In this document: positions 8,741-16,166 of the stretch, in pieces
Layout of the letters: the number at the start of each line of letters is the position of its first letter
Numbering within the stretch: the stretch's first letter is position 1
NCBI GenBank assembly: GCA_015066955.1
Contig: SVNJ01000005.1
Location: 1-33,917 of the forward strand
Direction: 5' to 3'
From: Ruminococcus sp.
GTDB lineage: Bacteria > Bacillota > Clostridia > Oscillospirales > Ruminococcaceae
DNA: 33,917 nucleotides
The notes under the pieces: generated by a model
What the model saw: only the letters and a program-made list of their open reading frames with translations
Databases searched by the model: none
Told to the model about the DNA's origin: nothing
Position numbers and translations under genes: made by a program

Positions 8741-9220
8741 TCAGATTATGTATTCCATCGCATAATAGTCATGCCCGAAGGCAAAGCATTCTCCGACCGT
8801 TTCAAAGTTCAATGCAAGGTATGTCTTCACAGCGGCGGGATTTGACTTTGCAGCAAGAAGATGCACCGATTTACAGCCTCTTTCCACAAGCATGTCAATA
8901 AATGCCCTTACCATGATTTTAGCATAGCCTTTTCCCTGCTGCTCCTTAGCTATTACAATGCGTGCGATTTCCCTTTGTGTGCCGTCATTGATTTTCCAGA
9001 AGTCAAGCCCTTTCAGCTCGCCGTCCGCTTCAACAGAACATGCACCGATAATCTCACCGTCCTTTTCAAGCACGAAAAGATTATCCCTTTCAAGGTCGTT
9101 TTCGGCATCAGCGGCAGTAGGATAGTTTTCGTCCCATACGCTGTTGTTTACTCCGATAACGCTTTTATACAAGGCGGACACCATACCGATATCCGCCTTT
9201 ACTGCAAGTCTCAGGGTCAT
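8741..9220 (-). CDS. GNAT-family N-acetyltransferase
   Basis: A 159-aa single-domain acetyltransferase. The acetyl-CoA motif A is IARIVIAKEQQGKGYAK (Q/RxxGxG/A type), preceded by a beta-strand region GEIIGACSVEA and followed by KSNPAAVKTYLALNFETVGE, the usual motif B. The substrate is unknown; similarity to amino-acid or aminoglycoside-type GNATs cannot be resolved by eye. Its ATG overlaps the cysS stop by 4 bp (ATGA), so it is translated from the cysE-cysS message. Being under a cysteine T-box does not prove a cysteine-related substrate. Confidence 0.9.
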   Translation of the reverse strand: MTLRLAVKADIGMVSALYKSVIGVNNSVWDENYPTAADAENDLERDNLFVLEKDGEIIGACSVEADGELKGLDFWKINDGTQREIARIVIAKEQQGKGYAKIMVRAFIDMLVERGCKSVHLLAAKSNPAAVKTYLALNFETVGECFAFGHDYYAMEYII

Positions 9221-10635
9221 ATTTTGTTTATCTCGGTGCCCTGTCTTGTTTCCTTGATTTCATAGCCCAGAGCAGCAATCTTGTCTCTCAGCTCATCTGC
9301 AAGGGCAAAATTCTTCTCCTTACGTGCAGCCTTTCTCTGCTCTGCAAGTTCAAGTACCTCAGCAGGGATTTCAGGCTTGTTTGCCTCTGCCTCAGCAAGA
9401 CTATTTTCAGCAGTTGCAACAAGGTCAAGTCCGAGAACCTTGTCAAATTCGTTGAGAAGTGCAAGCTTTGTAGCCGCATTTGCCTTTGATTTGAGCACGT
9501 CATATACCGCAGTAACCGCAAGAGAAGTATTAAGGTCATTGCCGAGAGCGTCATTGAAGCTCTTCATGAGACGGTCATACTCAGCCTTGTCAATTTCACC
9601 CGACTTATCTGCTGTAAGAGGTGCAATTTTATCGATAAGCTTATTGAATGCAGTAACCGCATTGTCAAGGTTCTCCCATGAGAATACAAGTGACTTTCTG
9701 TAATGGGACTGGAGACAGAAGAAACGGTAAACCAGCGGATTATAGCCCTTTTCTTCAAGAAGCGAAACGGTAAGGAATTCGCCGCTTGACTTGCTCATCT
9801 TGCCGCTGTTTGTATTGAGGTGGTGAACGTGGAACCAGTAATTGCACCACTCATGACCTACATAAGCTTCACTCTGTGCGATTTCGTTCGTGTGGTGGGG
9901 GAAGGCATTGTCGATACCGCCGCAGTGAAGGTCGAGATATTCACCGAGATGCTTCATGCTGATGCATGAACACTCGATATGCCAGCCGGGATAACCGATA
10001 CCCCAAGGACTGTCCCACTTAAGCTCCTGGTCGTCAAATTTGGACTTGGTAAACCAGAGTACAAAGTCAGCCTTGTTACGCTTGTTTGAGTCCTCCTCAA
10101 CGCCCTCACGAACACCTACAGCAAGGTCCTCCTCCTTGAAATCGTTGAAAACATAGTACTTTTCAAGCTTTGATGTATCGAAGTAGATGTTTCCGCCTGC
10201 CTCATAAGCATAACCCTTTTCCATAAGGCTCTCAATAACCTTGATGAATTCATCGATACAGCCTGTTGCTGGCTCAACAACATCGGGAGTCTTGATATTG
10301 AGCTTCCTGCAGTCCGCAAAGAAAGCGTCAGTGTAGAACTGTGCAATCTCCATAACGGTTTTCTTCTCACGCTTTGCACCCTTAAGCATCTTATCATCGC
10401 CTGTATCGCCGTCGCTTGTAAGGTGTCCTACGTCGGTTATGTTCATTACACGGGTAACATCAAGTCCTGTGAAGCGGAGATACTTCTCCAGTATATCCTC
10501 CATGATGTAGCTTCTCAGGTTTCCTATATGTGCATAGTGGTAAACTGTAGGGCCGCAGGTATACATGCTTACCTTGCCTGCCTCTCTCGGAATAAATTCA
10601 TCTTTCTTTCTTGTAAGTGAGTTGTATAAGTACAT
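9217..10635 (-). CDS. cysS: Cysteinyl-tRNA synthetase
   Basis: A 472-aa class I aminoacyl-tRNA synthetase charging tRNA-Cys. It has the N-terminal MYLYNSLTRKK, the zinc/active-site TCGPTVYHYAHIGN (HIGH motif), the GWHIECS zinc-ligand segment and the KMSKSSGE (KMSKS) loop, with a helical C-terminal anticodon region. Length is normal for the family (about 465). I chose the ATG at 10635, preceded by AAAGGAAG. The longer ORF to 10797 only translates the REP pair in the intergenic gap (reading ...GRPYNKR) and is artefactual. It is downstream of cysE behind a Cys T-box, so expression should rise when tRNA-Cys is uncharged. Confidence 0.96.
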   Translation of the reverse strand: MYLYNSLTRKKDEFIPREAGKVSMYTCGPTVYHYAHIGNLRSYIMEDILEKYLRFTGLDVTRVMNITDVGHLTSDGDTGDDKMLKGAKREKKTVMEIAQFYTDAFFADCRKLNIKTPDVVEPATGCIDEFIKVIESLMEKGYAYEAGGNIYFDTSKLEKYYVFNDFKEEDLAVGVREGVEEDSNKRNKADFVLWFTKSKFDDQELKWDSPWGIGYPGWHIECSCISMKHLGEYLDLHCGGIDNAFPHHTNEIAQSEAYVGHEWCNYWFHVHHLNTNSGKMSKSSGEFLTVSLLEEKGYNPLVYRFFCLQSHYRKSLVFSWENLDNAVTAFNKLIDKIAPLTADKSGEIDKAEYDRLMKSFNDALGNDLNTSLAVTAVYDVLKSKANAATKLALLNEFDKVLGLDLVATAENSLAEAEANKPEIPAEVLELAEQRKAARKEKNFALADELRDKIAALGYEIKETRQGTEINKI

Positions 10636-10685
10636 AGGTTTTCTTCCTTTCATTTTTATTTGATTTATAATCTGAATGCGTTTAT

Positions 10686-10763
10686 TGTAGGGGCGACCCT
10701 TGCGGTCGCCCGATGGGTACATTATATATCTGTTTGCGGGCGGCCGCAAGAGCCGTCCCTGCA
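10686..10763. repeat. REP-like inverted pair (REPIN) between cysE and cysS
   Basis: Two 27-bp units: 10686-10712 (+, identical to 7323-7349) and 10737-10763 (-, diverged: CGGGCGGCCGCAAGAGCCG...). The TGTA/TGCA ends face outward, the classic REPIN arrangement, with 24 bp between the arms. It lies in the 158-bp gap between cysE and cysS and would be transcribed, forming a strong RNA hairpin inside the operon message. Confidence 0.82.
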
Positions 10764-10793
10764 TAACAAAATCCGTAAGCTGAGCGAACAAAA

Positions 10794-11453
10794 TCATTCC
10801 GGATTTTTCTCAAGCTCCTCAATCCTCTTCTGCATACGCTCAATTTCAATATGCATACGGCAAAGCTCCTGAGAAACGGGGTCGGGAATGTGAATCTGGT
10901 CGATGTCCTGAGTAACCTTTTTCTCGCTGACCTTTTCGCCCTTACGCTTGACTATTCTCGCAGGTACGCCTACTGCCGTACAGTCATCGGGAATTGCACT
11001 GAGCACCACAGCATTTGCGGCAATTTTAACATTATTGCCAACCCTGAACGGTCCGAGAACCTTTGCACCCGAGCCTACGAGGACATTATCTCCCAGAGTA
11101 GGATGACGCTTGCCCTTGTCCTTACCCGTACCGCCGAGTGTTACTCCCTGATACAAAAGGCAGTTGTCGCCGATAACTGCGGTTTCGCCGATAACAACAC
11201 CCATGCCGTGATCGATGAAAAGTCCCTTGCCGATTGTTGCACCCGGATGAATCTCTATGCCCGTCTTGTTTCTTGCATGCTGAGAAATCATTCTTGCAAT
11301 GGTGAACATTCTGTGCCTGTAGAACCAGTTTGCTTTTCTGTAGCTTCTCATTGCTCTGAGGCTGGGATAGGTCATGAGTATCTCAAATGTACCTCGTGCG
11401 GCAGGGTCACGCTCTTTTATCAGTGCAATATCTTCTTTAAGCTGTCTGAACAA
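10794..11453 (-). CDS. cysE: Serine O-acetyltransferase
   Basis: About 219 aa. An alpha-helical N-terminal part (FRQLKEDIALIKERDPAA) is followed by a left-handed beta-helix of hexapeptide repeats (IEIHPGATIGKG, DHGMGVVIGETAVIGDN, GVTLGGTGKDKGKRHP) typical of short CysE/EpsC enzymes. It makes O-acetylserine from serine and acetyl-CoA, the first step of cysteine synthesis. The ORF track starts at a GTG (11462), but that codon overlaps AAAGGAG itself. The TTG at 11453, 8 nt beyond the Shine-Dalgarno, gives the family-typical start M-FRQLKED. It is the first gene after the Cys T-box. The C-terminus has a charged coiled tail (MQKRIEELEKNPE). Confidence 0.93.
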   Translation of the reverse strand: MFRQLKEDIALIKERDPAARGTFEILMTYPSLRAMRSYRKANWFYRHRMFTIARMISQHARNKTGIEIHPGATIGKGLFIDHGMGVVIGETAVIGDNCLLYQGVTLGGTGKDKGKRHPTLGDNVLVGSGAKVLGPFRVGNNVKIAANAVVLSAIPDDCTAVGVPARIVKRKGEKVSEKKVTQDIDQIHIPDPVSQELCRMHIEIERMQKRIEELEKNPE

Positions 11454-11472
11454 TAGCTTCACTCCTTTATAA

Positions 11473-11768
11473 ACAAAAATACGCCTGCGGGATTTCTCCC
11501 GGAGGCGTATGTACGCGGTTCCACTCCGATTTATAACTCATGCCCCGTAACGAGGGGATTACGTCGGGGAATACTATTATTGCTCCTCCAACTAAACCAT
11601 ACCATCAATGCTTTTTCGCATACGACCGTTGGCAAGTTTTAATTGGTGCAGCAATATTTCCTCTCCGAAGCTGACAGCCGCACTTCACTCCACCCGTTTA
11701 CGCCGTCACACCACACCGACGCTCTCTGAAAAACCGCAGTAAAGCTACTCTGACTGCTACGCCTTTAT
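11473..11768 (-). ncRNA. T-box leader, cysteine specific, upstream of cysE-cysS
   Basis: Read on the - strand: a stem I region with the AGAGAGCG distal motif, a specifier loop with codon TGC (Cys) followed by A at 11648-11650, the conserved antiterminator GGAGTGGAACCGCG at 11514-11527, and a terminator whose stem is ATACGCCT/AGGCGTAT around 11479-11510 ending in a T-rich run. Uncharged tRNA-Cys should stabilise the antiterminator and allow transcription of cysE, cysS and the genes behind them. The exact 5' end is inferred from the promoter at 11776-11804. Confidence 0.93.
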
Positions 11769-11775
11769 CATTTCT

Positions 11776-11804
11776 ATTATATGCGATTTTTTGCGGTTTG
11801 TCAA
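11776..11804 (-). promoter_or_regulatory. Sigma-A-type promoter of the cysteine T-box operon
   Basis: On the - strand, TTGACA (11804-11799), a 17-bp spacer, then TATAAT (11781-11776): a perfect consensus match just upstream of the T-box leader. Confidence 0.9.
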
Positions 11805-11986
11805 TCGTTATCGTGTGGAAATTTCTATAGAAAAAACATCGGATGTCAATATCATTATGATATGCTTTCTGTAAGGGGGAAACTTGAGGTCAGCCTGTTT
11901 GATGCAACATTAATTTTGAATTTTGTTTATAGTCTCATTGATAAATGAGGGATTTGATTAATCAATTTTTATTTTGGAAAAATCGC
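11805..11986. other. AT-rich intergenic stretch without recognised feature
   Basis: Between the T-box promoter and the end of the orphan gene at 11987. It contains a short palindrome TTGATTAATCAA followed by T-rich sequence near 11953-11977, too small to call. No ORF, RNA or repeat was recognised. Confidence 0.5.
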
Positions 11987-13000
11987 TCAGCGTAACATAT
12001 AGGAAAACATGCTTCGGACAGCTTTTAACGTATAACGCGGCTTCTCCACACTCTCAATATCCACTTTGTCAGCCTCTATTCTTATATCTTTTGCCGAACG
12101 ATCACAGGATATCAGTGTACATAACTCCGTTGGCAGACTGCGTCTGTGACATTCTGTCTCAGCTTTTTCAGGATTGAATTTATAAGAAAGACTGCATTCA
12201 AAATATACTCGTTCATCTTTATATTTTATAAGCTTTATTCTGGTCCAGGACGAATGATAATTGACAAAACATTCTTTCGGGATATCAAAAAATTCGGCTA
12301 CCATATCAATAATACTGTTTTCTTCTTTATTGCTGAAAAAGCGTTTCTTTTTCATATTCGCAACATCATAACACCATGAATGATCTAACCCATGATAAAT
12401 AATCGTTTCATCGTCAAGGTAAGCCATACGACTGCCGTCAAAATGCGGATTGATAACTTCTTTTGTTTCACGATCGTACCACATTGTATTATTGGTACTG
12501 TGTGTCCAGTGCTGAAAGAAAATGCGTTTTGGTGTGATATGCAGATCAATACAACTTTTCTTGATACCTGAATGCTTGAACAGTATTTCCGTTTCCTCCG
12601 TAGATATATGATATACAGCAACTTTGTTCCCGACATTGAAGTAAAGATCATTTTCATAAAAGCAAAGGTCGCCGTAGCATTCACCCTTATAGATGAGCTT
12701 TTCCTCTCCTGAAGCAAAATCCCCGAGATAAATAGCAGCCTTTTTACTCAGCTTATAATCAACACCGTCAGGAAGAAATTCCTGCGTATACCATGCTGCC
12801 ATTCCGTTTCCTATAGCTATATCTTGTATAGCAGTATGTTTTTCAATTTTAATCTTATCACTTCTGTTTGATAAATGGTGACCGCCTACACTGATTGAAG
12901 GCATAATCGAAGGACGAGATTTTTCTCCGTGAGCGTCAAATGAGTATTCATTTCCGTTTTCATTAAAAATAATTCTTCCATTCTCAACTGTAATATCCAT
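11987..13000 (-). CDS. Hypothetical protein, possible cytoplasmic beta-propeller
   Basis: 337 aa, not recognised. There is no signal peptide and no membrane segment. The sequence is rich in short strands with repeated spacing, such as GNGMAAWYTQE, GDLCFYENDLYFNVGNK, ITPKRIFFQHW and DDETIIYHGLDHSW, in the style of a beta-propeller sensor or scaffold, but this is inference. The start is well supported: ATG preceded by GAGGTGAAAT and a consensus promoter at 13041-13069. The gene is AT-rich compared with the dpa genes beside it and stands alone as a transcription unit, which may indicate recent acquisition. The C-terminus (LKAVRSMFSYMLR) is basic. Function unknown. Confidence 0.85.
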   Translation of the reverse strand: MDITVENGRIIFNENGNEYSFDAHGEKSRPSIMPSISVGGHHLSNRSDKIKIEKHTAIQDIAIGNGMAAWYTQEFLPDGVDYKLSKKAAIYLGDFASGEEKLIYKGECYGDLCFYENDLYFNVGNKVAVYHISTEETEILFKHSGIKKSCIDLHITPKRIFFQHWTHSTNNTMWYDRETKEVINPHFDGSRMAYLDDETIIYHGLDHSWCYDVANMKKKRFFSNKEENSIIDMVAEFFDIPKECFVNYHSSWTRIKLIKYKDERVYFECSLSYKFNPEKAETECHRRSLPTELCTLISCDRSAKDIRIEADKVDIESVEKPRYTLKAVRSMFSYMLR

Positions 13001-13040
13001 ATTTCACCTCATGAGCAAATTCCGATTTCTCAACGAGTCA

Positions 13041-13069
13041 ATTATAACAAAATTATCAGAAAAAGTCAA
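13041..13069 (-). promoter_or_regulatory. Sigma-A-type promoter of the orphan gene
   Basis: On the - strand, TTGACT (13069-13064), a 17-bp spacer, TATAAT (13046-13041), about 40 bp upstream of the ATG at 13000. Confidence 0.85.
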
Positions 13070-13070
13070 C

Positions 13071-13106
13071 GCCGCTTCTGACGCATTACATCAGAAGCGG
13101 CTTTTT
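13071..13106. terminator. Hairpin downstream of dpaB
   Basis: An 11-bp stem GCCGCTTCTGA/TCAGAAGCGGC followed on the + strand by TTTTT. It sits between dpaB and the promoter of the orphan gene and probably ends the dpa transcript, although on the - strand its T-run is part of the next promoter (GTTGACTTTTT). Confidence 0.55.
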
Positions 13107-13144
13107 GATATTTCTGTATCACGCTTTACCTTAAAAGCGTACCT

Positions 13145-13753
13145 TTATTTCTTGTCGTTATTCTCCCCATGATAAATAATCGGTCTGAGCTGTACACCCT
13201 TCATTGCCGCTTCAACCGCATCGGGAAGCATAGTAAATTCAGCAACAAGCGAGCCGGGCTTTTTTACGCAGTCGTCCTGAAGCATGGGCACGAAATAGTA
13301 ATTCTTTCTGTTGAAAAGTGCACCGATATTTGCCGCTGAGCCGAGAAGCGAATCATTTGAGGCTATTGCAAGAAGCACAGGCTTTCCGCTTCGCAGATGT
13401 GACTTTACCGCCATTGTAACAGTGCTGTCTGTTATGCTCATTGCAAGCTTTGCCGCTGTATTTGAGGTACACGGTGCAACCACCATAATATCGGTAAGCT
13501 CCTTCGGACCTATAGGCTCAGCGTCCTCAATGGTATGGATTATACTTCTTCCGCAGATGTTTTCAAAACGGCGGATATTATCCTGTGCAGTGCCGAAGCG
13601 TGTGGAAATTCCACAGGCGTGCTCCGACATAATGGGTATAAGCTCCGCACCCATATCGGTGAGAAGCTTTGCCTGCTGAAAGGACTTTTCAAAAGTGCAG
13701 AATGAGCCTGTAAGAGCATAGCCTATACGAAGTCCGCTGAAATTCTTATTCAT
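13145..13753 (-). CDS. dpaB: Dipicolinate synthase subunit B
   Basis: About 202 aa, a flavoprotein-like subunit of dipicolinate synthase (SpoVFB). Motifs are LRIGYALTGSFCTF at the N-terminus, VVAPCTSNTAAKLA, and NDSLLGSAANIGALFNRKNY, all typical of the family. Together with DpaA it oxidises dihydrodipicolinate to dipicolinic acid, the main small molecule of the spore core. I chose the ATG at 13753, behind AAAGGGGTGAGG; the ORF start at 13774 is a TTG without a suitable site. It overlaps the end of dpaA by 8 bp. Length agrees with the B. subtilis protein (200 aa). Confidence 0.95.
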   Translation of the reverse strand: MNKNFSGLRIGYALTGSFCTFEKSFQQAKLLTDMGAELIPIMSEHACGISTRFGTAQDNIRRFENICGRSIIHTIEDAEPIGPKELTDIMVVAPCTSNTAAKLAMSITDSTVTMAVKSHLRSGKPVLLAIASNDSLLGSAANIGALFNRKNYYFVPMLQDDCVKKPGSLVAEFTMLPDAVEAAMKGVQLRPIIYHGENNDKK

Positions 13754-14603
13754 CCGCCTCACCCCTTTCCGCAAGTATACCGCTTATGCTGTCGGCAATT
13801 ATTTCTCCTGACGTTACGGGAGCTGTCTTTCCGGGAAGTCCGAGTGCCCATATTGCACGTATTCCAAGCTCGGCGGCACAGTCGAAGTCAATTCCGCCCG
13901 GCTTTGAGGCAAGGTCGATAAAGAGAGTGTCTTTGCCGAATTTTTCAAGGACTTTCATGTCAAATATCAGCGAGGGGACGGTATTGAAGATAAGGTCGTA
14001 ACTCGCTGTCATATCTCGGGTGCAGACAGACTTCACTCCCGCAATTTTAGCCTTTGCCGAGCCTTTTGCATTCCTTACGGCAACGGTAATATCCGCACCG
14101 AAGCCTTTGAGGATATTAATAAGAGCCGTGCCTATTCTTCCGCAGCCTACTATGAGCACACGAAGTCCGCTGAGTGTTACGGGAAGCTCATCAAGTGCAA
14201 TCTGAACCGCACCCTCTGCTGTGGGTATGGCATTAAGCAGACTCACCTCTTCAAGCTCCATATAGTTTATTATTTCCGAATCTGCAAAGGCTTCATGCAG
14301 TCTGACGTCATCCCTGCCTGTGAAAACTGTACCGCAGGGCTTAATCATATCCTTAATGCGTGCAAGGGAAAGCTTTTCGCCGCCGCAGGGTGTACTGAGA
14401 AAGCCATCCTCGCTCGGGGGCGGCACGGGAAAAACAACACAGTCATAAAGAGCATCGGGGTCTGCCGCTTTCAATGACGCATGAGGGACGGTGTACTTCT
14501 CGTCAAAGCCGATAACAGCGGTATCGTGTCCCTGTGCAAGCCTCAGTCCGCAGTAAAGCTGACGCATATCTCCGCCTGCTATAAGTATTTTTTCTTTTTT
14601 CAT
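13746..14603 (-). CDS. dpaA: Dipicolinate synthase subunit A
   Basis: 285 aa, close to the usual SpoVFA length (about 297). An N-terminal Rossmann-like part (ILIAGGDMRQLYCGLRLAQ) is followed by a second dinucleotide-binding fold with GCGRIGTALI near residue 150 and the C-terminal WALGLPGKTAPVTSG segment characteristic of the family. By family knowledge it acts with DpaB in the mother cell late in sporulation. The start has GGAG 8 nt upstream. A CATACAATA box about 55 bp upstream could be a sigma-K -10. This is the only sporulation locus in the window. Confidence 0.95.
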   Translation of the reverse strand: MKKEKILIAGGDMRQLYCGLRLAQGHDTAVIGFDEKYTVPHASLKAADPDALYDCVVFPVPPPSEDGFLSTPCGGEKLSLARIKDMIKPCGTVFTGRDDVRLHEAFADSEIINYMELEEVSLLNAIPTAEGAVQIALDELPVTLSGLRVLIVGCGRIGTALINILKGFGADITVAVRNAKGSAKAKIAGVKSVCTRDMTASYDLIFNTVPSLIFDMKVLEKFGKDTLFIDLASKPGGIDFDCAAELGIRAIWALGLPGKTAPVTSGEIIADSISGILAERGEADE

Positions 14604-14658
14604 ATTTCAATCTCCATTCATAAGGAAATATTGTTGGTTTGGATAAGAGATTCCTTAT

Positions 14659-14686
14659 TATTGTATGCGGAGACAGGGGAAAGGGT
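14659..14686 (-). promoter_or_regulatory. Possible sigma-K promoter of dpaAB
   Basis: On the - strand, AC (14686-14685), a 17-bp spacer, then CATACAATA (14667-14659), matching the sigma-K pattern AC-N16/17-CATANNNTA. The position suits a short leader before dpaA. The short consensus makes chance matches possible. Confidence 0.45.
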
Positions 14687-14771
14687 GTGTGAGGCTTTTG
14701 TGCATATTGCGGAATTGCTGAATCTGCATTTGTGCAATCGGGAGATTTGTGTTTTTTATTTGCGTTTTCGC

Positions 14772-14800
14772 TTGAAAAATCTGAGGCTGTTTTGTATAAT
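14772..14800 (+). promoter_or_regulatory. Sigma-A-type promoter of the LRR-dockerin gene
   Basis: TTGAAA, a 17-bp spacer, then TATAAT, 45 bp before the ATG at 14846. Confidence 0.85.
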
Positions 14801-14845
14801 TAAAATATATGAATAGAGCAAAATTCCGAAAAGGAGTGTATATTT

Positions 14846-16021
14846 ATGAGATTAAAAAAGATTGCGGCGGCTTTGCTTTCACTTACTCTTATGTGCGGTG
14901 CAGTGCCTTTTAGTAATGATTTTGTGAATGATTCTGCGGTTTATGCGGCAGAAGAATATACTGAGGGGACTTATGGACCTCTGACTTATAAGAATTATGG
15001 GGATTATATTGAGATTTCTGATTGTGATACATCTGCTACTGAGGTTGATATACCGAGTGAAATTGATGGGGTGGCTGTAACGAGTATAGGGTATGAAGCT
15101 TTTAAGTATTGTTACGAGATTTCTTCATTAATAATTCCTGACAGTATTATAAGTATAAGTGATTTTGCTTTTCACGGTTGTCAATCACTTAAATCAATAG
15201 CTATCCCCGAAAGTGTTACAAGCATTGGAAACGGTGCGTTTTGTTATTGTGATTTACTTGAATCAGTATCAATTCCCGATAGTGTTACAATCATAAGTGA
15301 TAATTTATTCAGGTATTGTTCTTCACTTGCATCAATAACCATCTCTGACAGTGTTACAAGTATTTCATTCAGAGCATTTTCTGACTGTACTTCCCTGACA
15401 TCAATAATAATTCCAAATAGTGTTACAAGTATTGGATTTTATGCATTTGAAGCATGTTCTTCGATTACATCGATAATTATCCCTGATAGTGTTGAAAATA
15501 TAGGTTGTGCTGCGTTTGCCAATTGCGAATCACTGAAATCAGTAACGATTAAAAATCCCAATTGTGAAATAGATGATACTTATTATACTTTTTCTAATGG
15601 ATTTGATTCTACTATCGATGAACTTTATTATTATAACGGCACAATCTACGGCTACGATAACTCCACTGCCCAAGCCTATGCAGAAAAACACGGCAGAACC
15701 TTTGTAAGTCTCGGTACAGCACCAGAAACAACTCCGACCACCCCTACTAATCCTGGAATATCTGATAATCCAACAACAGACAATATTCTCGGCGACACCG
15801 ACGGCGACGGAGTAGTAAACTCCAGCGACGCATCAAACGTCCTTGCGGCATACGCAAAAATCGCAACAGGCGGAGAATCTCCCTTTACAGAGGCACAGAC
15901 AGCCGCCGCAGACGTTAACAATGACAGTGCAGTTGACTCATCAGACGCATCCTCAATCCTTGCATACTATGCATACACCGCAACAGGCGGACAGGGCACA
16001 TTAGAGGAATTTCTCGGCTAA
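14846..16021 (+). CDS. Secreted leucine-rich-repeat (BspA-like) protein with dockerin
   Basis: 391 aa. A signal peptide (basic MRLKK, hydrophobic core, cleavage probably after VYA near residue 34) is followed by about seven LRR_5/BspA-type repeats of ~23 residues with the pattern xxSIxIPxSVTSIGxxAFxxC (about residues 70-240). Then come a Thr/Pro linker (PETTPTTPTNPG) and a C-terminal type I dockerin with two Ca-binding repeats, GDTDGDGVVNSSDAS and ADVNNDSAVDSSDAS. It should be secreted and docked onto a cohesin scaffold or the cell surface; the LRR part probably mediates protein or carbohydrate binding. The start is supported by AAGGAG and the promoter. The LRR half is AT-rich while the dockerin half uses C-ending codons. 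Confidence 0.93.
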   Translation: MRLKKIAAALLSLTLMCGAVPFSNDFVNDSAVYAAEEYTEGTYGPLTYKNYGDYIEISDCDTSATEVDIPSEIDGVAVTSIGYEAFKYCYEISSLIIPDSIISISDFAFHGCQSLKSIAIPESVTSIGNGAFCYCDLLESVSIPDSVTIISDNLFRYCSSLASITISDSVTSISFRAFSDCTSLTSIIIPNSVTSIGFYAFEACSSITSIIIPDSVENIGCAAFANCESLKSVTIKNPNCEIDDTYYTFSNGFDSTIDELYYYNGTIYGYDNSTAQAYAEKHGRTFVSLGTAPETTPTTPTNPGISDNPTTDNILGDTDGDGVVNSSDASNVLAAYAKIATGGESPFTEAQTAAADVNNDSAVDSSDASSILAYYAYTATGGQGTLEEFLG

Positions 16022-16050
16022 ACATTTAAATCCGAATTCCGAATTAATAA

Positions 16051-16077
16051 AGGGCGGACGCAGAAAGTCCGCCTTTT
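16051..16077 (+). terminator. Terminator of the LRR-dockerin gene
   Basis: Stem GGCGGAC/GTCCGCC with a 7-nt loop followed by TTTT, 30 bp after the stop. Confidence 0.85.
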
Positions 16078-16100
16078 CTGCGTATAAATGCAAATATGAC

Positions 16101-16129
16101 TTGACAAATAATACAAATTAGCGTAAAAT
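16101..16129 (+). promoter_or_regulatory. Sigma-A-type promoter of glyS
   Basis: TTGACA, a 17-bp spacer, TAAAAT, ending 37 bp before the glyS ATG. The leader is too short for a T-box. Confidence 0.85.
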
Positions 16130-16166
16130 GTAATAGAATGATTATTTTGAAACGAGGTACATATCT

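Noticed and set aside
10636-10797. N-terminal extension of CysS in the ORF track
   Set aside because: It translates the REP pair and lacks a ribosome binding site; the ATG at 10635 gives the family-typical N-terminus.
10851-11456. 201-aa + strand ORF opposite cysE
   Set aside because: Antisense shadow of a clear cysE gene; no ribosome binding site or recognisable domain.
14481-14816. 111-aa + strand ORF before the LRR gene
   Set aside because: It overlaps the dpaA start, the sigma-K-like box and the LRR promoter, and has no ribosome binding site.
15100-15560. Regularly spaced DNA repeats that could look like CRISPR
   Set aside because: They are the coding repeats of the LRR domain (about 69-bp period, in frame) and have no unique spacers of constant size.
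16130-16166. T-box in front of glyS
   Set aside because: The promoter-to-ATG distance is under 45 bp, too short for a T-box, and no GTGGNACC-type antiterminator is present.
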